In this document: piece by piece, positions 59,321 to 64,000 of the stretch
Position numbering within the stretch: position 1 is the stretch's first letter
Layout: each line of letters opens with the position of its first letter
DNA from: Chryseobacterium indologenes
GTDB lineage: Bacteria; Bacteroidota; Bacteroidia; Flavobacteriales; Weeksellaceae
DNA length: 64,000 nucleotides
Reading direction: 5' to 3'
Assembly: GCA_016025055.1 (NCBI GenBank)
Contig: CP065590.1
Location: 3,782,001-3,846,000 of the forward strand
Program-made: the position numbers and the translations under genes
The notes under the pieces: model-generated
Databases searched by the model: none
What the model saw: the letters and a program-made list of their open reading frames with translations, nothing else
What the model was told of the DNA's origin: nothing

Positions 59321-59881
59321 CTACAGGCTGTCCAGCGGTTTTCTGTGATGATCTTTAAGTTTTTTGAATTCTGTAGGTGTAAACCCTGTTACATTACGGA
59401 ATTGAGTGGATAAATGCTGAACGCTTTTATAACCCAGTTTTCCGGCAATTTCAGTAAGGTTGAACTCATTATACAGAAGGAGTTCCTTTACTTTTTCAAT
59501 CTTTTGTAATATAAAGAATTGTTCTAAGGTAACATTTTCATTTTGCGAAAAGGTTTTGGAAAGGGAACTGTAGTCCTTATGAAGCTTCGAACTTAAAAAT
59601 TCTGAAAGCAGGAAATCCTCATCAATGTCCAGTTCACCAACTTTTACGATAATGAGGTTCTTAATTTTTTCAATAAGCTGGTGGGAAGAATCCATAATTC
59701 GCTCGAAACCACTTTCAAGAAGGCGCTTTTCAATATCCCGCATTTTTTCAGCGGGAATATCAGAGGCCATTTCAGCCTCACCCAATATCACAGAATGAGT
59801 ACTGATACCGGCAGTATTAAAAATGTTTTCAACGGCAGCAATACATCTGTTACAGACCATATTCTTTATGAAGATCTTCAT
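59321..59881 (-). CDS. AraC-family regulator with N-terminal HMA-like metal-binding domain
   Basis: 186 residues. Residues 1-70 form an HMA-like fold with VCNRC (Cys10/Cys13), the MxCxxC-type site; residues about 85-180 carry an AraC-type double helix-turn-helix (NEFNLTEIAGKLGYKSVQHLSTQFRNVTGFTPTEFKKL). The fused metal-binding and DNA-binding parts suggest direct sensing of copper and control of the ATPase gene 168 bases downstream. Its ATG overlaps the thioesterase stop in ATGA, so it is translated from a shared message with that gene. Metal identity is inferred. Confidence 0.88.
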   Translation of the reverse strand: MKIFIKNMVCNRCIAAVENIFNTAGISTHSVILGEAEMASDIPAEKMRDIEKRLLESGFERIMDSSHQLIEKIKNLIIVKVGELDIDEDFLLSEFLSSKLHKDYSSLSKTFSQNENVTLEQFFILQKIEKVKELLLYNEFNLTEIAGKLGYKSVQHLSTQFRNVTGFTPTEFKKLKDHHRKPLDSL

Positions 59882-60273
59882 GCTCCGGTATTTAATCTGT
59901 CTTTTACAAATTCTATTTGTGTCTTACCGTGAGGAGCCGGATTGCCATCTGCATCGAGATTGACCATGACAATTTTCTCAACGGTAATAATTGTTTGGTG
60001 GGTCATCTTGTTTCGGACGTCGCATCTTAACGTCACTGATGAGGAACCAAAATGAGTGGCTTCAATTCCTATTTCTATAATATCTCCCTGTTTTGCTGAA
60101 CTTACGAAGTTAATTTCAGAGATGAATTTGGTGACTACTTTGGTATTTTCCAACTGGATGATGGCATATAACGCTGCTTCTTCGTCAATCCATTGTAAAA
60201 GTCTTCCTCCGAAAAGTGAATGGTTTGGATTTAAATCTTCTGGTTTTACCCATTTTCTGGTATGGTAGTTCAT
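59878..60273 (-). CDS. Acyl-CoA thioesterase (YciA-like hotdog fold)
   Basis: 131 residues from ATG 60273; a TTG at 60297 lies within the promoter element and is rejected. The hotdog fold shows LNPNHSLFGGRLLQWIDEEAALYA, FISEINFVSSAKQGDIIEI and FGSSSVTLRCDV, matching YciA-type enzymes (Asp/Glu in the central helix). It hydrolyses acyl-CoA in the cytoplasm. It heads a two-gene unit with the AraC-HMA regulator, an unexpected pairing. Confidence 0.88.
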   Translation of the reverse strand: MNYHTRKWVKPEDLNPNHSLFGGRLLQWIDEEAALYAIIQLENTKVVTKFISEINFVSSAKQGDIIEIGIEATHFGSSSVTLRCDVRNKMTHQTIITVEKIVMVNLDADGNPAPHGKTQIEFVKDRLNTGA

Positions 60274-60294
60274 ATATATTACTAATTTGTTGTG

Positions 60295-60302
60295 CAAATT
60301 TA
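60295..60302 (-). promoter_or_regulatory. -7 promoter element of the thioesterase/AraC operon
   Basis: The minus strand reads TAAATTTG, matching TAnnTTTG, ending 21 bases before ATG 60273. Confidence 0.6.
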
Positions 60303-60370
60303 AGCTTAAAAGCTGATGTTTTCAATAGAATACTATGTATTGATCTGAAGAGAATTATTTATTTTCTCAA

Positions 60371-60784
60371 TCATTTTCTTTTGGAGCGCATTGCTTTTGT
60401 TTTTACCACAGAAGAATCTGTTAACAGTTTCCGGTATTCTGTACTTTCTATTGGGATTAAAGCTACTTTTCCTTCTGAATTATGATGAAATCCAAATCCA
60501 TATCGTTTGGCCAAAGGAGAGGACCGGAGGCAAGCCTGACCTTTGGAAAAGAACTTTTGTCTCTCTTCGTCTTTTTCATTTTCAGAAATATCATTTTTTA
60601 TAGCATAGCATTCAAAAATAATATCATCGGAAGAATATCGGTAGGGATTTTTGATGATTTTTTCATATTGTAGGCCTGCTACTGTTTTTTCTTTCTTTTC
60701 AGGAGGTATTTGTGCATGATTAACAGGGCAGTCTTCTGATACCTCAATGAATGTGTTGATGTAATTGGTGGTATGTTTTTTCAT
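60371..60784 (-). CDS. DUF6157 family protein
   Basis: 137 residues with the family blocks TTNYINTFIEVSEDCPV, IKNPYRYSSDDIIFE, FFSKGQACLRSSPLAKRYGFG and the ending KTKAMRSKRK. No signal peptide or membrane segment; no catalytic site is known to me. It is encoded alone, 61 bases beyond the stop of the XRE regulator. Confidence 0.82.
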   Translation of the reverse strand: MKKHTTNYINTFIEVSEDCPVNHAQIPPEKKEKTVAGLQYEKIIKNPYRYSSDDIIFECYAIKNDISENEKDEERQKFFSKGQACLRSSPLAKRYGFGFHHNSEGKVALIPIESTEYRKLLTDSSVVKTKAMRSKRK

Positions 60785-60845
60785 GGTAATAGATCAGATA
60801 ATAAAAAATCCGAATCACAAAGATCCAGATTTTTATATATAATTT

Positions 60846-61048
60846 TTATTCTTTATACTCTAAAATTTCACCCGGCTGGCAGTCCAGTGCTTTGCAAATG
60901 GCTTCAAGGGTACTGAAACGCACGGCTTTTGCTTTTCCGGTTTTTAAAATAGACAGGTTAGAGAGTGTAAGGTCTACTTTTTCAGACAGCTCATTTAATG
61001 ACATTTTTCTTTTGCCATAATCACATCTAGATTTACTATTATCGGCAT
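60846..61048 (-). pseudogene. XRE-family transcriptional regulator (YozG-like), one frameshift
   Basis: The region is 203 bases, one short of a whole number of codons. From ATG 61048 it reads MPIIVNLDVIMAK, then the frame breaks; the next frame continues with RKMSLNELSEKVDLTL, SNLSILKTGKAKAVRFSTLE and AICKALDCQPGEILEYKE to the stop at 60846. The join is a T4 run at 61010-61013 that should be T5. The protein is a 67-residue helix-turn-helix of the type regularly encoded after DUF2975 membrane proteins, and its ATG is 4 bases past that gene's stop. It is probably intact in the organism; the damaged frame hides it from simple gene finding. Confidence 0.82.
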
Positions 61049-61051
61049 GAT

Positions 61052-61582
61052 CTATATTGTTAGGTCGTTTTCAGTTTGTATTTCTATTCCTCTTTTAAAT
61101 ACCTGTGCAATAATAAAAATGATTCCGCCAAAAAACAAATATTCAGCTCCGGATCCTATAAAATCATAGATATTGGATAACGGAATATCCTTTTTAAAAA
61201 TATTTTCACTATAAGAAATAGCTAGTAAAGAAAGAATTCCGATGGCAAATGCAGAGTAGCTTATTTGGGTAATAAGCTGTATGATCGCTTCGCTGAAAGG
61301 GGCTTTAAGATTGAGCTTCCGGAAAATCCGGATCACCAGAAATGCAAGGTAAGCTTTATATCCTGCCAAGAAAATAATAAAAGACATCATCAATTTGTAT
61401 GCATTGACATTGGTCTGGTAAAGTTCAAATAGATTTAATCCTTCGTACAGGTTTTTAGCGCCATCAGGATTATAAAGTGTCATAATAAATGTAAAAGTCA
61501 ATGCACCTGCTTTGATGCATGATCCAATAAATAATATCCAAACTACAACACTTAAAACAGATAAATTTTTTTTTGTTTTCAT
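61052..61582 (-). CDS. DUF2975 family membrane protein
   Basis: 176 residues with four membrane helices (about 8-30, 60-82, 100-125, 142-165) and short loops, matching DUF2975. Proteins of this family are usually paired with a small XRE regulator, and here the XRE gene starts 4 bases after the stop. The pair may act as a membrane sensor and DNA-binding partner, but the signal is unknown. The 248-base gap upstream (61583-61830) contains only the promoter region of the RRM gene. Confidence 0.85.
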   Translation of the reverse strand: MKTKKNLSVLSVVVWILFIGSCIKAGALTFTFIMTLYNPDGAKNLYEGLNLFELYQTNVNAYKLMMSFIIFLAGYKAYLAFLVIRIFRKLNLKAPFSEAIIQLITQISYSAFAIGILSLLAISYSENIFKKDIPLSNIYDFIGSGAEYLFFGGIIFIIAQVFKRGIEIQTENDLTI

Positions 61583-61744
61583 GTTAATTATATTTTAATG
61601 TGAATCAAATATCAGTAAAAATTTATTGAAAAACAATAAATTTTTACTTTTTTCCAATTAATTTGATTTTTTGATTCAACATAATGTGAGAAATACTCAA
61701 AAAAAGCTTTGATTTGAAATATTTAATTGTATCTTGCATACGTT

Positions 61745-61752
61745 TATATTTG
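61745..61752 (+). promoter_or_regulatory. -7 promoter element of the RRM gene, long leader
   Basis: TATATTTG matches TAnnTTTG but ends 78 bases before ATG 61831, giving a leader of about 70 bases, much longer than at other genes here. The leader is very AT-rich. Confidence 0.45.
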
Positions 61753-61830
61753 GAATCAATATTTGTTCATTAATTTATGTTGCTTTTCTTTTATATACCA
61801 AATTTTTATTAATTTTTTAATTTATTTAAA

Positions 61831-62184
61831 ATGAACATTTTTGTTTCAAACATCAATTACGCAACTAAAGAGTATGAGTTGCACGATCTATTCGCAGAAT
61901 TTGGAGATGTATCATCTGCCAAAATCGTTACAGACAGAGAAACTGGTCGTTCCAGAGGTTTCGGTTTCATAGAAATGGGTGATGAAGAAGGAAAGCAGGC
62001 TATTGAAGCTCTTAACCAAAAAGAATTCAACGGAAAAACACTGAATGTATCTGAAGCTAAACCAAGAGAAGAGAAGCCAAGAAGAAGCTTCGATAACAAC
62101 AGAGGTGGAGGTTATGGTAACAACAACAATAGAGGCGGAGGCTATGGTAACAACAACCGTGGCGGAGGCGGAAATCGTTGGTAA
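61831..62184 (+). CDS. RRM-type RNA-binding protein with glycine-rich tail
   Basis: 117 residues. One RNA-recognition motif spans residues 1-80, with RNP2 IFVSNI (3-8) and RNP1 RGFGFIEM (42-49). A charged bridge leads to a Gly/Asn/Arg-rich tail (88-117) with repeats of RGGGYGNNN. Such single-RRM proteins in cyanobacteria and Bacteroidota bind RNA and are often cold-induced. The long leader fits post-transcriptional control but does not prove it. A terminator follows at once. Confidence 0.93.
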   Translation: MNIFVSNINYATKEYELHDLFAEFGDVSSAKIVTDRETGRSRGFGFIEMGDEEGKQAIEALNQKEFNGKTLNVSEAKPREEKPRRSFDNNRGGGYGNNNNRGGGYGNNNRGGGGNRW

Positions 62185-62192
62185 AAATATAG

Positions 62193-62218
62193 AGCGGCTT
62201 TTTAGCCGCTTTTTTTTT
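62193..62218 (+). terminator. Terminator of the RRM gene
   Basis: AGCGGCT and AGCCGCT form a 7-bp stem with T4 loop, followed by a T8 run, 8 bases after the stop. Confidence 0.9.
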
Positions 62219-62310
62219 ATATAGTTTTCTGATATGGATACTTTATTTCCCGGAAATATATATTGAAAAAACTCAGTTTTTTCATTTGTAAAGTTCAGAA
62301 TTCTAATCAT

Positions 62311-62345
62311 AAAAAAGGCTGTTTCTACATGAAACAGCCTTTTTT
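62311..62345 (-). terminator. Terminator of the DUF4153 gene
   Basis: AAAAAAGGCTGTTTC pairs with GAAACAGCCTTTTTT around TACAT, overlapping the stop region of the DUF4153 gene on the minus strand. Confidence 0.85.
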
Positions 62346-64000
62346 ATTTTGGTTTGATCAAGATATATACATCACCGCAATAGATGTTATCCCTCTTGTT
62401 GTAAAAGTCTTTTTCTTTCGTGACTTGCTTTAGAATAAGCTTGATATGGTATTTTCCCAGATCATCTTCCACCTTAATATCCGGTACATAGACCGTTCCG
62501 GTTTTGCCTTTGTTTTCCTGAAAAAGCTTCATGATCTCAGGGCCTGCTTCTATTTCTTCTTTGTTGTTGAGTATAAGTTTAAAGGAGGACCTTTCAGTGA
62601 GTTTATCAATGATTTTAAATTGATCCTCATTCAGTTTTTGCGGATCCTGATTATAACCGGTTACGTTCAGCAGATACTGATAATCATCAATTTTAATGGC
62701 TTGTTGTTCAGAAACCATGACAAGTCGTTCCGTGTCATACGAGTCTTTTCTTGTGGTCGTATTTACATGGGTAAATTTTCCCTCAACAGTAAATCGTATC
62801 GAATAAAAGTTTCCAGCTTCAATGCTTTTAGTCAAATCTGCATGGTCTTTTTTGTCCAGCAATCCCAGTATAAATTCACTTTGCTTTCTTTCGGCTAAAA
62901 ATTGAAATTTATCAGCAATTTCATTTCTGATGGTATCGGTAATTTTTTGCTCAAAATTTATTTTGCCGTTATCCAGTAATTTTTGTTGGTTCAAAACCTT
63001 TAGCAGTTCCGTTCTCTGACTTCTCCGTGCAACACTGAAGGCATTGATATAGGGGAAAATCATGGCAAAAGCTCCAAAAAGAAATAAACTGACCGGGATA
63101 AACTTGATCGTCGCTTTTTTGTTTGAAATAAAATAGATGACCACGCTTAATAACCACAAGGCCAGAAATAAAACGAAATACCTTGGTTCTGTATAACCGT
63201 ATTCCAGAATTCTGGTGAAAATAGCAATAAACAGAAGAGCAACCAACGGGATAATTGTATAATAGAATGCCTTGGAAAAAATCTTAACCCAGGACTTTGC
63301 ATTGGCTTCCTTCAATGGATGAACGAGAAGCAATGCCAGTATTCCTACCATACTATATGCTAAAATAAGATAGGAAACCCAACCTCTCGGCAGCTGCCAG
63401 TGAATCAGAATTTTGAAAGAGTAGAAGTAAAGGATAACTGCATAAATAAGCAGTAACGGAATTAAAATAAACTGCGTGAAAAACTTTAGAACAACAGGAT
63501 AACTTGCATCTTTTTCAAGGGTAGGTAATCCTTTTTCATTGAATAAAAGAAAGATGAAACAACTTCCGGTGATAGCCATTACAAAAAATGTATTGGCATA
63601 CAGTTTATCATTGAAATGGAAATCAAAAAGTTTGTCAATCGCCAGTATTGCCAGTTCAACACCACCTGTTAAAACACCTGTAAATACAGCTGTAAGGAAT
63701 ATATTGACGAATAAATTTTTATTGTATTGCCAGAATCCCAATTCTTTGTTTTTTTCCAGAAACGGAATAAAAGAAACCAGTAAGTGCATTAAAATACCTG
63801 TGACAACAATAAGGTAGGAATAATCGTCGGTGAAATAACTTTTCTTGTTGGGTAATATATTGTAAAAACCAATAAGAAAAGCAATTCCGGCTAATTGCAG
63901 CAAAAGTTCTTTTCCAATTCTTTGCGAAAGCATTGTCATCGCAAACATCAAAGAAATTCCCAGGCATGCACAGATGGTAAATTTTAAACAGGAAGCATAT
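62344..64000 (-). CDS. DUF4153 family membrane protein (5' end outside window)
   Basis: The frame stays open to the right edge of the window, so the start is missing; the first Met codons seen near 63951 may be internal. At least 552 residues are present. About ten membrane helices fill the N-terminal two thirds (to about residue 330), followed by a soluble domain with beta-rich sequence and the ending YCGDVYILIKPK. This matches the DUF4153 layout. No enzymatic motif is seen. The function is unknown. Confidence 0.78.
   Translation of the reverse strand, partial: YASCLKFTICACLGISLMFAMTMLSQRIGKELLLQLAGIAFLIGFYNILPNKKSYFTDDYSYLIVVTGILMHLLVSFIPFLEKNKELGFWQYNKNLFVNIFLTAVFTGVLTGGVELAILAIDKLFDFHFNDKLYANTFFVMAITGSCFIFLLFNEKGLPTLEKDASYPVVLKFFTQFILIPLLLIYAVILYFYSFKILIHWQLPRGWVSYLILAYSMVGILALLLVHPLKEANAKSWVKIFSKAFYYTIIPLVALLFIAIFTRILEYGYTEPRYFVLFLALWLLSVVIYFISNKKATIKFIPVSLFLFGAFAMIFPYINAFSVARRSQRTELLKVLNQQKLLDNGKINFEQKITDTIRNEIADKFQFLAERKQSEFILGLLDKKDHADLTKSIEAGNFYSIRFTVEGKFTHVNTTTRKDSYDTERLVMVSEQQAIKIDDYQYLLNVTGYNQDPQKLNEDQFKIIDKLTERSSFKLILNNKEEIEAGPEIMKLFQENKGKTGTVYVPDIKVEDDLGKYHIKLILKQVTKEKDFYNKRDNIYCGDVYILIKPK

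Noticed and set aside
1-64000. tRNA, rRNA, CRISPR arrays, insertion sequences, prophage
   Set aside because: No cloverleaf, rRNA block, regular spacer array, transposase or phage structural gene was recognised by eye.

Overview
The window reads as a chromosomal segment of a flavobacterium close to Chryseobacterium (family Weeksellaceae, phylum Bacteroidota). The support is: AT-rich DNA; a SusC/SusD pair; three proteins with type IX secretion (T9SS) C-terminal sorting domains; GLPGLI, DUF4876 and DUF6850 families; an acyl-ACP desaturase; and repeated Bacteroidota-type -7 promoter elements (TAnnTTTG) about 13-25 bases before start codons. No rRNA, tRNA, CRISPR array, prophage or insertion sequence was seen, so this is mainly core and niche-adaptation DNA.

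Layout. 1-4.3 kb: the 3' part of a PD-(D/E)XK nuclease gene and a patatin/outer-membrane phospholipase. 4.5-11.3 kb (minus strand): a four-gene outer-membrane locus, in transcription order TonB receptor, DUF4876 lipoprotein, DUF6850 barrel and di-haem cytochrome c peroxidase. 11.6-14.9 kb: a T9SS-secreted alpha/beta hydrolase and a glutaryl-CoA dehydrogenase-like enzyme. 15.0-25.4 kb: a polysaccharide utilisation locus. A Nudix-type regulator and an MFS sugar transporter run leftward, divergent from SusC, SusD, GH30, GH16 and GH30, which together suit beta-1,6/beta-1,3-glucan (fungal or algal). 25.6-31 kb: FabI, a small amphipathic protein, 3-methyladenine glycosylase I, a YadA-head surface protein, a small membrane protein and a nucleoside phosphorylase. 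31.2-36.3 kb: a second cytochrome c peroxidase with a helical N-terminal domain, a PhoX-like T9SS protein and a leucine-rich repeat protein. 36.3-45.4 kb: YciH, GpmI, acyl-ACP desaturase, a HAD protein, methionine aminopeptidase, a methyltransferase, a T9SS protein, an SMR exporter, a Crp-type regulator, Era and DoxX. 45.6-55.3 kb: an S9 peptidase, HAD, Crp, GNAT, GLPGLI, MATE, a sigma-54 response regulator, YggS and a polysaccharide deacetylase. 55.6-60.3 kb: a copper-type P-type ATPase with an HMA-AraC regulator. 60.4-64 kb: DUF6157, a DUF2975/XRE pair, an RRM protein and the 3' part of a DUF4153 membrane protein.

A pattern runs through the window. At ten places, nine of them well supported, a reading frame is broken and a single-base change in an A/T run of 4-7 bases restores family-typical protein. 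They hit unrelated genes, including a nucleoside phosphorylase and a MATE pump. Homopolymer sequencing or assembly error is the simplest explanation, so these genes are probably intact in the organism. One of them, an XRE regulator at 60846-61048, is easy to miss because its frame is broken.

The most biologically interesting parts are the TonB/DUF4876/DUF6850/peroxidase locus, whose substrate is unknown to me; the Nudix-regulated beta-glucan locus; and the copper locus, whose ATPase carries an HMA domain, four cysteine-rich metal-binding modules and a histidine-rich linker.
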